From Mucidula mucida (Eukaryota; Basidiomycota; Agaricomycetes; Agaricales; Physalacriaceae): a stretch of 64,000 nt of DNA. The first letter of the stretch is position 1. The number at the start of each line of letters is the position of its first letter. A model generated the notes under the pieces. It saw nothing but the letters and a program-made list of their open reading frames with translations. It ran no database searches and was not told the DNA's origin. Where the stretch lies: NCBI GenBank assembly GCA_015501055.1, contig JADNYV010000189.1, positions 1-64,000 of the forward strand, written 5' to 3'. The translations under genes and the position numbers were made by a program. Of the stretch, positions 1 through 11,100 are shown one piece after another.

Positions 1-78
1 TTCGTGTCGATGGAATGAAGGGAAGGAGGCAATAGGAGATTGATTGTGTTCAAGCTTCGGCCTCTCGGGCTGCCACTA

Positions 79-333
79 CTGTACTAACGCGACCGGATCT
101 TCACGGCATGTTACGCGTTATGATTGTGAACTAAATTACCAGTAGTTCATCCAGGGTCCATAGACCATATTGGGAGCCGCGGGAGGCGGCGGCGCGAGCC
201 GCCGCGGCGAAAATTTCCGCATTTGGGCTGATCCCGACAAAATTTACCGTTGTTACGCGTTATGGAAGCCGAATTAGTTCACTTCACGGGGCCCTGTGAC
301 GCGTTATGTGAATTAACGGTCGCGTTAGTACAG
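79..333. mobile_element. TA-target MITE, family B
   Basis: A 255-bp non-coding element with terminal inverted repeats starting CTGTACTAACGCGACCG at both ends, flanked by TA on each side (77-78 and 334-335). This is the pattern of a Tc1/mariner-type MITE. Inside are three copies of a motif close to ACGCGTTATG, related to the TGACCCGTTATG motif of the MITEs at 18179, 57930 and 58342. It abuts the end of an F-box/LRR gene fragment and may have truncated it. Confidence 0.8.
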
Positions 334-348
334 TATAGCGATGCACCA

Positions 349-696
349 TCAAACTTTCAAAATCCTCAGACGCGCCTTGGCTAACATCCTGAAGAACCCT
401 TCTATCTCAAAACCTCCTCCGTAAGCAGACAATGAAGAGGCTCGATTGATATGCCCAGAGAGCACCTCCATCATAGCGTCTGTCTCCGGACATCCGCCGG
501 ATGCCCTACAATTTCCCAAGACCATCTCTATTCTGAGAGGACGTGGGTTTGAAAGAACGAGATGTTGTTGCAAAACGTGCGTAGAAAAACGCGTCGTCGC
601 GTCAGGGTCGAAACTTCGATATCCGACCAGAGACATGGGGCAGAGCGCGCGTGCGCTGATAATCGTATGCGACATGGATGTTGATGACTTGTTCAC
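349..696 (-). pseudogene. F-box/LRR-type protein, middle fragment
   Basis: The minus-strand frame resembles the fragment at 17684-18138. Both have an LEQHLVL-like start, a PL.(V/I)E(L/M) stretch, an EV.SGH or AVSGH segment and a closing FF.MLSKADLRLL(R)-like segment. This is the middle of an agaricomycete F-box-associated leucine-rich protein. The frame stops at 349, beside the MITE at 79-333. No F-box start is visible upstream. The C-terminal part of the same kind of protein lies next door on the opposite strand (674-931), so the locus looks internally inverted. It is probably a dead fragment. Confidence 0.45.
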
Positions 697-931
697 AGAC
701 TCGAAGCTACTGGATGTGATTGCCTCGCGGTGGGAAGTTCCGACAGAGGTTCAAAGACTCGCTGAGTTGTCACTGGTCAATACCTTTTGTCCAGGGACCG
801 CGTACGAGACCCTGCCACTAACGCTTTACCTTTTGGACTTGGAGGACAAAGGGTTAAAAGTTTCCTGGATGATGAATGAAGTACAGGACGTGCTCAAGGG
901 TGCACGAAAGGCTCGAGATGGTTATTTGTAA
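674..931 (+). pseudogene. F-box/LRR-type protein, C-terminal fragment
   Basis: An 86-codon frame ending in a LYLLDLEDKGLKVSW-like segment. It matches the LLDLKDQGLDVTW end seen on the plus strand near 18060-18100 in another copy of the family. No F-box lies upstream in the same orientation. The neighbouring middle fragment (349-696) runs the other way, so the two parts of one ancestral gene now face in opposite directions. After the stop is a short tandem repeat of TTTGTAA units (931-950). Function cannot be assigned beyond family membership. Confidence 0.4.
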
Positions 932-1517
932 TTTGTAATTTGTAATTTGTCTTTCTTTTGCACTTGCCCGTTTCAATCAACGATATGTCCTGTTGACATT
1001 TTTAAAGAGTCACTTTTGCGTGATAGAGTCGAATTGTATCATATATAGGTGCGTTCACTACTGCGACAGCTCGGCAAGGCCTTCGGGAAAAGGCGATCTC
1101 ATACTACAAGCGCTCTAGTTCGAGTGGTCTTCAGCGCGTCTTCCGCAAGTCCTTCCCACTTATTTTGCGATGGGCCCTCAAGTCGGTAGAAAAGCTCGAT
1201 TTGGCACGATGATGTCGGAGGTCTCCGTTAGGGTTGCGGTTTGCTGCGAAGGATGGTCCTTCATAAACCGTTAACGATTACTGCCAGTGCATTTATGTGT
1301 TCCTCGGCCGCACCCTCGTTCATTCAATTCGAACAGATCTCCTAACTATGTCGTGTCTCTTCAGCTCAAGCCGGTCGAAGCCGGCGAGTAGACGAACATT
1401 ATGCGCGCACGAGGTCAAGAGCGCAGGAGAGATCGTATCTGAGAAATATCAATTGAACATTAAGTATGAACGGCCCGAATGTATGACCAGATATCCCGCG
1501 CTGAACCACCTTTCTAC
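932..1517. other. Intergenic, no supported gene
   Basis: Short open frames on both strands have no family resemblance and overlap each other. The stretch separates the plus-strand F-box/LRR remnant from the minus-strand F-box relic at 1518. Nothing else is seen. Confidence 0.5.
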
Positions 1518-2759
1518 TCAGTCGAAACAAAGCCTACCTCGCCTCGCAAGTTGAGGGAAGGCAACTCGTACTTTGTCTGCCAGAGCCGGATACTCCGTCT
1601 GTGTGATCAATGCCTTGTTCTCGCTCTCCTCAAAACGAATATACCACACAGCCCTAAACACCGGATGCGAAAGAATGATATCAAGCGACCGCCACTCATA
1701 CTTTAGATCATCTCGATCGATAAATGTAAATGTAAGTTCCGTGAAATGAATGCGCGAAGAGATTGCCTGAAACGTACATGCCCACCACGCGATGAAATTT
1801 GATAGGTATCTGAAGCAACCGCGTTCAAGACTCAGATGCACATGCTGGAAACGCAGACCACCAAGTGGCAATGGACAAATTGCTGCTTGCGTGTACTCTT
1901 GATGGCTCATGAATTCTATCTTGTGGTTAGTACTAAAGATCTAGGCATCCGACTACCAGGAAGCGCACCAGCCGTGATTTCGAATTTGAACAACGTGAGA
2001 GGGGGGAACCCACGAAGCAATACGTCGCGCCATTTTAATAGCGCATACGGATCATCGCCGAGAACGATTTCGCACTGAGTCAGGTTTGGCAGATCAACTC
2101 GACAAGTGGAAATGGACGGGGAGACCGCTGCCTGAAAGGCAGATGCATTCGAGCGAGGGAAGGTACAAGCGGTTCACCGAAGTCGAAGCACCCACGTCAG
2201 TTGTACCGTGCTCAGTAACGACACTGAACACGGTGACTTGCTTGATGTTGGTCCCTTCCAAAGCCTCGAAAGCTGTATCAAATTCTTCGATGGTAGAGAT
2301 AAACTCGAGCTCAAGCTCGACGAGCTTCGAGCTCCGCGGGACATGGCTCAAATCGAGGTAGAGTGGGAGTGTATCGTTACTCGGAGGGTTGCCTCTCTTC
2401 TTCAGAAAGTCGATTGCCAGGAATTCTAGATTCGGGAGAAGCGAAATCACGCAATGGAGGCATGACATGTAGGTGTGGAGGGAAATGTCAGATACTAAAA
2501 CGCTTTCAGCTTGTTGGGATATCGATATTCTGCGGATCAGCGTTTGGAGATGTGCATTCGATTCGAGCTGATAGCGCAGCCTGGCCATCCTGGAGTAGCG
2601 GAAGAGATCCAAGCAGATGTTGCGAAACAGCATGCGTTGACTGGCGCTGGACCATGATCGCGATACCATGGTGCAGCTCTGTAACGTATACTTGTCGCCG
2701 GAATGATACTGGACGATGATATCCACGAGTTCAAATGGGAGAACATGGTGGGATGACAT
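1518..2759 (-). pseudogene. F-box-like protein, frameshifted
   Basis: The minus-strand start (near 2759) encodes a degenerate F-box of the form LPFELVDIIVQYH followed by TLQSC.MVSRSW and QRMLFRNI, the usual N-terminus of this family. F-box proteins act as substrate adaptors in SCF ubiquitin ligases. The C-terminus at 1518-1910 has the family end: HFTELTFTF, a SHPVFR...IRFE segment and RRGRLCFD. Between them, around 2095-2105, the frame stops, and the expected PNLTQCEIV segment continues in another frame, so a one-base indel is likely. A further intron may lie near 1915-1975. I read it as a pseudogene. A sequencing error is the alternative. Confidence 0.6.
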
Positions 2760-3276
2760 CGTGCGTTTTGTCCTAGATTGATAATGTTTGAGTTTTCGGA
2801 TGAGAGAAGGACTACTAGGTCCAAAGGATGTACCTCGACAATGGATATACTAACACGAACGTCGATGTCTGAATGCGGACACGAACAGGTCCAAAGCCAG
2901 CTCGTATGGGTACAGCGGCGGCGACTTGATGGAAGTCGTGAGGACAAGAGCGGAGTTTCAATTTCTTCTGTCACAACGTCAGTGATAACACTGACAAGTA
3001 GTAAATGACACCAATGGACGTTGAATCATCAACCGCAGACAACACGCCTAGTACACGTGCGAAAGGATGCCGGGAAGCATTTATGAATATGGGAAGAGTA
3101 TCTGGGAACTTAGAGGATGTAGAGGACTCATTTTAAGTAGATCTGAGTCGGCGAAAGGACGAGAAAGGCTAGGATAATGACCAACCCCGGGATAGAGTGA
3201 ATGCCATTGGCAAATGGCGTCCCAAAAAAAGTCGATAATCCACGAGACAACTGGAAACATGGGATACTAGCTACTT

Positions 3277-4579
3277 CTACAGAAAAGAGAGCACCCCTCG
3301 ACTGGAAAGGCACGGCAGAGTGCGTCGTATCACAGATACTAGCTCTGGATGCATCTTCTCGGTGACTTGCACATCCCACCCACTGACCTCAAAGTGAATC
3401 CGCTGCACACCCGCAAATGCCCCATGAGACAATACCTTGTCAAGTGTCTCCCACTCGACGGAAGTAGTCTCGAGGTCGTCCGCATCGCTAAACGTGAACG
3501 TGAGTTCCCTGAAATGAATGGGGGTGGCTGAGTCGGTCAGGTGGCGGAACGACGAGGAGATCCAGTTGATCAGCAGTGCCGGCGCTTCTGAGATACCCGT
3601 ACCGACGTCAGCTATACATAACTTGAAATGCTTGTATTGAAGGCCTTCGAAGAGGCTCATATCGCGCGGCCGGTCACTGTAACACTGGAGGCAATCTAGT
3701 AGCAATGCTTCTGTCAGGATTGAATCAAGCAACTGTATAAAGAAGTCACGAACAACGCATCAATTCAAGTCTGAATGAGTCCAATCGAAGAGCTGCGGGG
3801 CGCAGAACTTCAGGAAAGAAATCGTCTAGGTCGAAAGACGAGTTGATGACGATTTCGAGGTGTGTTAGATTGGGAAACATGGCTGGCCACTGGCAGAACC
3901 AGAACTTGAGCGCGCCGCAGATTTCTAAGGGGACGTATGAATCTAGACGGAGAGTTTCCAGCATTGGGAGGTGCACAACGGTGAGTGTCGGGTCAAAAAA
4001 GGGCACCGGAAAGTGGACGCGTGGCTGAAATGGATCTGTCTCGAACGTGACTCGTGGAACGTTGGCACCTTCTAAAATGGAGAACATTTGTTGGAAATCC
4101 ACTGCCTCATCCTGGATTTCACGGATGGTGAGCGCTTGCAGGCATTTAGATGTGCGCACGAAAACGCGGAATGCTTCAATAGCTCGTTGATCGTGGGCAT
4201 CCCAGGGTCTGCGCCTGTCGAATGTGATAGCCAACGACGTTACGCAAGACATGAGCGGGAATAAGGCGGCGAGGCAGGACAGATACTTCTCCCGCAGACT
4301 CAGTTGCTCGCTCTCAGGGAGACTTGATGCAGTGTGAATTTCAAGATCCCGGATGAGACGTCGAAGGTGTGGATAGCGTGTGAGGTGGGCGGAAAGGCGG
4401 ACCACTGGCAGATAATCGTACAAGCCGAGTTGTTGGAAGAGGACGCGCTGGCACGGCATTGCCCACGTCCGCGCAACGAGGGCACAGCTCTGCAGTGTAC
4501 GTTTGTTCAAGTACGGATTTTCGTAGAGCAAATGCTCGGCAATGATATGCACAAGCTCCGGTGGCAGAGGAAGGCTCAT
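3277..4579 (-). pseudogene. F-box-like protein (paralogue of the 25-kb copy)
   Basis: The likely start at 4579 gives MSLPLPPELVHIIAEHLL, a clear F-box, followed by TLQSCALVARTW and CQRVLFQQL. The middle contains the LTSLAI/FPNLTHLEI-like leucine-rich stretches. The C-terminal part (3277-3732) has FEGLQYKHFKLC, IHFRELTFTF, LSHGAFAGVQRIHFE and ends RTLPCLSSRGVLSFL. The two parts are in different frames. The joint at 3733-3770 has a TGA at the same place as in the 25-kb and 51-kb paralogues, plus one extra T. No intron of normal size restores the frame. The F-box half is intact. About 400 bp upstream is also shared with the paralogues, so the promoter was duplicated too. Confidence 0.65.
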
Positions 4580-5789
4580 CTCCGAAGCGCCAGTAAGCGG
4601 TTTCCTGTCAAGATTTGGATTTATTGTGGTATTATGTTCAATGATGGAAGGGATAAACTTACAAGGCAGGAGTCTAGTACCCAACACAGAAAGTCCAAAC
4701 TAGAAGAAACGAATGTGCTTCATGAGTTGAACGTCAGTCATGAGTCAGTGTACATACCTGATATCGAGTGGCACAACAAGGCAGACGACCGAATCAAGCT
4801 GTGCAGTTCAAGCGAGAGGACTATTAGGCGGTCAATAGTTTGCATGAGATGGAAATAAGAAAGTCACAATCATACCGTGTATCAGTTGTAGATGGTCGTC
4901 GGAAGGCAAAGATTGATGCCACTTGATCGACAACCCCCATCATCATTTTACCTCCCATTATAAAACATCTGTTTGAAAGACTCTTTGAAATCATTCTATG
5001 GCCATGCCTCACGTCACTTTTGGGCTTTCAGTTCTCCTAATCGCGTGGCCGAGACTGTACACCTCGCCTGCTCGTTTCCGAAGCCCGTCGCTACTGACTT
5101 ACTCGAAGGCTCGTCTCTCTGACGCCTCTCCCACCTCCTTGCGCGCACCTCCACCTACTACGGCTCTTGGCTTTCTTCTGCGGGGCATTCTTGAGACAAC
5201 TGATAACTAAGGGCTCTTTGTTGTCGCTCGACATCCGCATGGTGTTTGTCTACTTCTCGGCTTCGCCAGCTTGGCCTGAAGCGACGCGACAAACTTACGA
5301 GCGCCGTGTCTCTATATGACTTTGCGCGCCGTGATAATCAGCCGTCCTTTACTCTAGTCCCTCCAAGTAGACATTCATCACTCCTCGCTACAGATTACAT
5401 TCAAAGCGACCGCCATCGGAGAGGGAGCGCAGTATAAGCCAGACGCGTGCAGTGCACTGAACATCAAGAGGAAGAGTGAGCTGGTTGAGATATTCTGTTC
5501 TGTTCAACGCTCCCACAATACGAAGGTGTGAGATTCTTTTCGAGCTAACATGTCCTATAATCACCATTTTATTCATGCACTGCTCATCTGTTTCATGCTA
5601 CATGAGATAAATTTCTTCTCGTGAAAACGGTATCTAACTGAAGATCTTCAGCCTCGTCGGTTCGGGTTCTCGACAAAGACTGGAGGGCACCTCACCCTCG
5701 ACAACGTAGTTTCTGTTCCATATCGACGCGCAACTTGGCGCCGCGCCGCCATGTCGTTTGTAAATCACATGCATGCTCAAGTTCGTCTA
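4580..5789. other. Intergenic, shared F-box upstream region
   Basis: The first few hundred bases (about 4690-5010) resemble the upstream region of the F-box copies near 24780-24900 and 51480-51610, including a shared GTGTATCAGTTGTAGATGG segment. This is a duplicated promoter. From about 5020 to 5790 I see no supported gene. Confidence 0.5.
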
Positions 5790-5838
5790 TCATTCCGTCA
5801 CGTACGACTGAATAAGGAGACCCCTTCTATCACTGTCC

Positions 5839-6966
5839 CTAAACCAAACAGAGAACTCCTCGACTGGCAAGGCCCGGTAAAGTGCACCGTACCGTAGATG
5901 CAAGCGCCGGATGCGCCTGATTAGTGATACGAGTCTTCTGCTCAGAATCCCTCTCGAAATAAATTCTCTGCACCCCAAGAAAGGTATCGTGAGATAGTAT
6001 CTCGTCGAGAGTGTGCCACTCATCTGACAGACCCTCGACGTAGGGAAATTTCGGGAACGTGAACAGTTCCGTGAAAGGGACTTTTGTTCCCAAGCCTGTG
6101 AGGGTACGGAACGCAGAGGATCAGCATTCGATAACGGAGCATGGCCGCAAGTCCGTACCTCCGCTGTCTGACACGCACAAAAGTTGGAGATGCGTGCAGT
6201 GCAGGCCGTCAAAGATGAAAGAGGCTTCGGCATTCCGATTGCCAAGATCGCCTGCGAGTATCCGAATCAGTGTTCCATAATACCGACAGAAAACAATGAT
6301 ACGTACGACTAGTGTTTACTTCCATTCTGAACATGTCGACCAACCCGTCATTTCCATAATGGAGTACACCACAATTTCGCAGCGTCTCAAATTGGGAAAC
6401 ATTGTCTGAGGTTTGGAGAACCAAGATTCGAACTTTGTGTGGACATGATTACCGTCTAGATCCCAGTGAACCGACTCGACGTAAGGAAGCAGTACAACAT
6501 TACCCTTGAGCTCTTTTTGATCTATCTGCCACGTTTTGGAATACTTTAAATGTACTCGTTTGATCGTAGTGCCAGCTAACATAGAAAGAGCGCGCTGGAA
6601 GTCATACCGGGTGAAAAGACCGTCAATGACGATTGAATCCAGTGATGCCTGGCGTAGGAATCCAGCGACTACTTTTGGGAAACACGCCTCGGTAAACGAG
6701 CTGTTGTTCCAGGTAGGTGCACATATTACCTTCATCAATGTGAGATGAGGCAAGCAGCTGAATAAATCTGTGATGCAAGACGGATAAATCTCGAGTTCTG
6801 CCCTGCCAAGCAGACGGGCTGAATCCCCAGGATACTCGGATAGTGATATATGTCGGACAAGTGGTTGTGTCAAGGACAATGCACACAGAACACAATAACC
6901 ACTTGTACCATGCAGTGGGAAGGCAGAAAGAGTATGGATAGGCAGATAAAGGAATAAGAGGGACAC
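5839..6966 (-). pseudogene. F-box-like protein lacking its F-box
   Basis: Minus strand. 6316-6966 encodes the leucine-rich middle of the family (DLFSCLPHLTLM, then FSKPQTMFPNLRRCEIV). A plausible intron (GTAAAC...CTCGCAG, about 6252-6320) leads to the C-terminal exon with FTELFTF, LSHDTFLGVQRIYFE and the end GLASRGVLCLV. The middle segment matches the gene at 27738 closely in style (FSKPQTTFPCLKRCEYI there). No F-box is found upstream before the Gypsy LTR at 7115, so the gene is 5'-truncated. It is probably non-functional. Confidence 0.55.
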
Positions 6967-7114
6967 TGGGCTAAGCCTATGATGTAGTACAGGGAGCGAC
7001 CATGTAGTACAGAGACGTTAAGGACAGAGTAAGGAACTAGCTACTGGGGGCATGGATATATATACAGAAATCTAGGTGTATAGCCTTTGATAGGTTACCA
7101 TGTGGCGCCGTGCT

Positions 7115-7640
7115 TGTTAGCGACTGACTATAGCCACATGACTAAACCAGGTACCACAGAGAGACTCAAGGAAAGAAAGTGTTTGCGTTCGTAGAACTAG
7201 GCTAGGCCAGGTGTATAAACGAGATCGGAACTAAAGTACAATGATGCTACGCTACTGCTTAAATACTAGTAAGTCTGTATTTGGAACTCCTTGTCCATAT
7301 GTGTTTCCGCTAGGGATAACTCCACGCCCTTGACCCAGTGTTGTATGCTACTAGTCCGTGAAACCATTAAATACAAGTGGTAACTGCATGTAAGTAATAA
7401 TACTGAAACAACCATGTGTGCTACGAGTGTCAATGGTGTGTATACAATAGGAAGTCCATGAGGTATCGGCATGTATGATGTCATCCATGTGTTTGGCGTG
7501 TGTCCAACATGAGTACGGCTTTGGTAATGAAAAGGAGTGTGATTGGTGACAAAACAGATAATGAAACAGTCTGTTGATAAGACAAGCCCAGATAAGATAT
7601 GATAGGATGTGAAAATGTGAAAATATGGCAATTCATAACA
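7115..7640 (-). repeat. Gypsy LTR (3' side)
   Basis: A 526-bp LTR with TGTTA...TAACA ends, read on the minus strand as TGTTATGAATTGCC...CGCTAACA. It is homologous to the LTRs at 15598, 39789 and 59753. On the minus strand it is preceded by a polypurine tract AGGAGGGGGTGA (7641-7652). Confidence 0.9.
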
Positions 7641-7651
7641 TCACCCCCTCC

Positions 7652-8685
7652 TAGAGACCTCAACAAGTAATACTTGGATCAGACCCGCGATCCAAGAGCC
7701 GAGTACTCGAGGCCGAAAGGGCATACTCATGATCCGGAACTTACTCAATCCGCGCTGACTCGTGGGTCAAACAAGTCGAGTACTCGCGAGTTTGGCAAGT
7801 ACTTGAAGACAATCCGGATCAGTAACAAGTCGCAAATACTTGCGGATCAAGCTACATAATATTGTAATAAAACTGTACATAAACAACCACTTTGTAATAA
7901 CTACTCATCAGATTTACCTTTCCGTGCGGCTTTTTTGTTGAAAATCCAAATTACTTGCTCAATAGGCACAAGGCCTGACTTGAGCCAATCCTTCAACACG
8001 ACACAGGCACAAACAGACTCATTCAAAAGGTTGAAACAATGTTTAGTGACCGTTAAGCCGGCCACCGAAAACATCCGTTCAACATCTGTCGATGTAGCTA
8101 GACTGATCATTAGTAGAAGAAGATGGAATAAAGAAGCAAAGCATACCCGGCATGCTCAGAAAGTCCAGCGCCATCAGCGCCAAGGCTCCTTGCATCGTCA
8201 TTGTGGTCTTACCCTTGTCGTTGGGTACATCCAATAGAGTCGCCCAATAGCGGACTGGATCGACACAAGTTCCAACTGGCGGTGTTGCCAGGTAATCCTC
8301 CAAGGTGTCCACGGTCTGATTGAGTCTGAAGGTTGCTATGTGCGCGAAAGGATTTGCCACCGCTGCCTGTAACTTGATGATCAATGAAGATGCATAAATG
8401 ATAATACAAAACGTACCGGATCAGCAATAGCTGGTGGTGGCGGAGCTGGTACCAATGGATGGTAGTGTTGAGACCATTCATCTCGCACATGTTTCACAGC
8501 GGCGGTGATCCAATCTTGCGGCCAGTTCTGTGACACAAAGTACGATGTTTTGTAGCGAGGCATCATGACTATAATAGAATTAGAGCTAGCAACGAATAGG
8601 AAACAGCAGATGTACCCATTCCAATTCAAATCATAATGTTATCGTTTGTCTTGGCGTAGTATTTGAGGATGGTTGCCGTCCATGG
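7652..8685. mobile_element. hAT transposon fragment (C-terminal half)
   Basis: It begins at 7652 with a TIR-like TAGAGACCTCAACAAGTA. This resembles the TAGACCTGGGCACAAGTG end of the adjacent element at 8686 and is typical of hAT termini. Subterminal repeats rich in ACTTG and GTACT follow up to about 7850. The coding part is the C-terminal half of a transposase. The other end is missing: the sequence passes straight into the next hAT element at 8686. Confidence 0.7.
7901..8685 (-). pseudogene. hAT transposase, C-terminal half (hATC dimerisation domain)
   Basis: Read on the minus strand from 8685, fragments follow in order. ATILKYYAKTND is followed after a probable intron by PRYKTSYFVSQNWPQDWI and then DEW..HYHP. 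A second intron (GTACGT...TTACAG, about 8358-8405) leads to ATFRLNQTVDTLEDYL and DPVRYWATL...LALMALDFLSMP. A third intron (GTATGC...GATCAG, about 8108-8150) leads to ATSTDVERMFSVAGL and a tail ending at 7901. STDVERMFS within LSMP-ATSTDVERMFS is the hallmark of the hATC dimerisation region. The N-terminal and catalytic parts are absent. Confidence 0.75.
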
Positions 8686-9029
8686 TAGACCTGGGCACAA
8701 GTGTGCACTTGGGTGCACTTGCACTCTTAAAGCGGGTCATTCACAGCTCCGAGCCGGACACCCGCACTCAAGTGATACCCGGGTGCAGCACTTGAGTGCG
8801 GCACCAACTCGCAAGTGTTTCGCGCACCCGAGTGTCTTGCCACTCGGGTAGGGTGGCAGGTGCACCCGTGTACACCCGCCTGGCAATATCAGTCCGTCAG
8901 TCCAGAATTAACTATGTAAAATTATAGTATGAATGCTACGCTACAGCAGTTAGAAATGATTGAATATGTAGATATCTAAACTATAAGTCAGAAACAGTTA
9001 AGAACAGAAGGAAAAACTCACAGCAAGAA

Positions 9030-10273
9030 CTACTCCTCATCCGAAGAATCATCATCATCGATAACAATGGGTTCACCATCTCCCCCCTCCTCCTCGAGCG
9101 TCAATAGACTTTCGAAAAGGAATCAAACATACTCACTCGACCATATCCAAGACCACCACAAAAAGCTTGCCATCATGGACGAAGAAGAGCATAACGCCCA
9201 GAAACTCGTGCCCATTCCCAGCAGTCCAGCAGTCAAAAATGAGATTGAACCGTCCCTCGTGTTCCTCCAGCAACTTCTTCAACTCCTCTTGCGTCATCTT
9301 AAACGCCTCGTGAATGTTGCGGCAAAGGGTTTGTCGAGAAGGTGGCTTCGCGTCGGGATTAAGATAGGTGAACACATCAATTAGCTCATCGTCCTCAATC
9401 ATGGCATCAGGACGATGGCGGCGAGTGAACCAGTTTAACATCTTGTACCGGAACATTCCCTTGCAAAACTTGCGGGGGATTTTGTCGGTGATCTTTGGTT
9501 GGACGGGTTTGCCTTCCTTGGCCGCATGTGCCGCGTCGCACGTCTTGGCGTGATTCAGAAGATTCAACCCGCCACTGAAGCCAACGGAGCGAAGATGAGT
9601 GCTGCCCGTCCTGCGTGAAAGTGAGAATTACTACGCGCAAAAAGAACATATCATGTACGTCTTGCAGGTAAACCTATGGTAGAACTTCTGCTTGGAAGCG
9701 TTGTAGATGACTTCAATGTCGTCTTTGAAGTGCTTGTACTGACTGGACGTCCAACAAGCGCGAAGTTTGGCTGGAAACATAGTCAGTCAAATATTATGGA
9801 AATTGTAGGAATGACTCACAAAGATTCCATTGATGCCACTCTAACGTATTCTTCTTTGGGATCTCGCTGTTCTCCTCCTCCTTGGGCGCTGGATCCTGCT
9901 CGTCAACCCACTCGTCCTCCGTTGACTTTTTCTTCCTCTGCTTCTTCTTCTCCACCTCCTTCTGTTTCCGAGCAGGAGAAGCGCTCCTTTTCTTCTTCTT
10001 CGGCGGCTGCTCCTCCTCCTCCTCGCCACTGCTCGGCGCGTCAGGGTCAACGTCTGCGAGCAGGGGCTTGTGCTTGTTGATGCGCTGCGCTGTACCAACA
10101 GGGGGCACAGACTCCGTAGGACCTGCGGGCCTCGTCTTGCCATTGGCGGGAGGATGTTTCGGCACGGCCTTGACATTATCGGATTTCTTCTGCGCGTCAG
10201 TCTTCCTACGGGTATCGCTTTTCTTGCCCGAGTCCGTCGCCTTCTTGCTGGAGGTTGCTTTCGCTTTTGCCAT
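9030..10273 (-). pseudogene. hAT transposase, N-terminal half with deleted core
   Basis: From the start at 10273 the minus strand encodes a lysine-rich N-terminus (KKATDSGKK, PPKKKKRSASPARKQK; probably a nuclear localisation region) with an acidic EEEEEQ patch. Introns with GTGAGT...TTCCAG (about 9778-9826) and GTACAT...ACGCAG (about 9613-9664) join exons that create a BED-like zinc finger of the form FTC...GGLNLLNHAKTC. Next come FTRRHRPDAMIEDDELIDVF and FDCWTAGNGHEFLGV, the conserved hAT entry to the catalytic core. After DMVE the core is lost and the frame resumes near the tail LTLEEEGGDGEPIVIDDDD, stopping at 9030. DNA binding could survive. Catalysis cannot. Confidence 0.7.
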
Positions 10274-10808
10274 CCCTTTAAAAAAATGTTACTATCGAGT
10301 AGATAGAGATAATGATGAGCCTACCGAGTATGAAGGATTTGAATCGAGAACGTCTAAATAAGAATCCAGTCAGTGAGGACAACACAAAAACGTTATGCGC
10401 CACATACCAGGAGATGATGGCGGCAATGAGAAACCCTGAAAAACACAAAATGTCAGTCCGTATACAACAGCAGCAAGATATGCGCGCGCCACGTACCGGA
10501 CAACAGAGGAACATGTACGCCGTCCGCCCAAAGGTACACAGCCAAGTACCGATGTAATGTTGAGTACCTATAAAACCGGCGCGGCACACGAACCAAATTC
10601 GATACGCTGCAAGAGTGCAACTGCCGAGACAAATTCGAGCAGTGCAAGAGAGAGGCTGGAAGACGGAAGAGAGGACGAGGTCGGTGAGGTGAGAGAGTAA
10701 AGTAAGGTGACTTGGACGTGAAATCCCAATATTGGGCTGTGTTTGGCTGCGCCATTGCTTGGCCGTCTTTGGCACTGGTGGCGCGTTCAGAAAAGTTAAG
10801 GTCTGTCA

Positions 10809-10898
10809 AGACCGTTTGGCGGAGTGGTTGTGCCCATTGTTGTGATGTTGATCGCAAAGCGGTCAGAGCCCCGTGAGTTCGATTCTTGCGGGGTTCAT
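10809..10898 (+). other. tRNA-like sequence with A-box and B-box motifs
   Basis: TGGCGGAGTGG (10817-10827) matches the Pol III A-box consensus. AGTTCGATTCT (10876-10886) is close to the B-box, sitting in a possible T-arm (GTGAG/CTTGC pairing). The 5' seven bases do not pair with the 3' acceptor-like GGGGTTC, so this is not a functional tRNA. It could be a tRNA-derived SINE head or a decayed tRNA gene carried in the hAT element. Confidence 0.3.
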
Positions 10899-11100
10899 TT
10901 TATTGAATACCCGGGTGTTTGCGAGTGTCCACTTGGGTAGAGTGTGGGTTGGCACTCGTGGCCCAAAGCCAGACACCCGCACTCGAGTGGGTACCCGTGC
11001 GAACACCCTACTCACCACTGCCAAACACTCGACACCCGGGTGTGAGTGCCGGGTGCACCGGGGTGTACACTTAAACACCCAACACTTGCGCCCTGGTCTA

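Larger units (their letters stand above)
8686..11100. mobile_element. Internally deleted hAT element
   Basis: It is bounded by TAGACCTGGGC (8686) and GCCCTGGTCTA (ending 11100), near-matching inverted ends of hAT type. The ~200 bp inside each end carries many CACCCGGGTG, GAGTGCGGG and CACTTG motifs, typical of hAT subterminal binding sites. It encodes an N-terminal transposase fragment joined to an acidic tail, with the catalytic core missing. The expected 8-bp target duplication is not seen: the flanks are GTCCATGG and CCTGTGGA. At least one boundary is therefore a later rearrangement. The right end lies directly against Gypsy integrase coding. Confidence 0.75.

Noticed and set aside
2302..2330. 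GAGCTCAAGCTCGACGAGCTTCGAGCTC hairpin-like stretch (described, not functional)
   Set aside because: It lies in F-box coding sequence and is explained by Glu/Leu codons.
3733..3770. A 16-17-nt GT...AG intron joining the two halves of the F-box gene
   Set aside because: Too short for a fungal intron, and removing it does not restore the frame in either paralogue.
9882..10361. Plus-strand frame rich in Ser and Phe opposite the hAT N-terminus
   Set aside because: It is the antisense shadow of the Lys/Glu-rich hAT exon.
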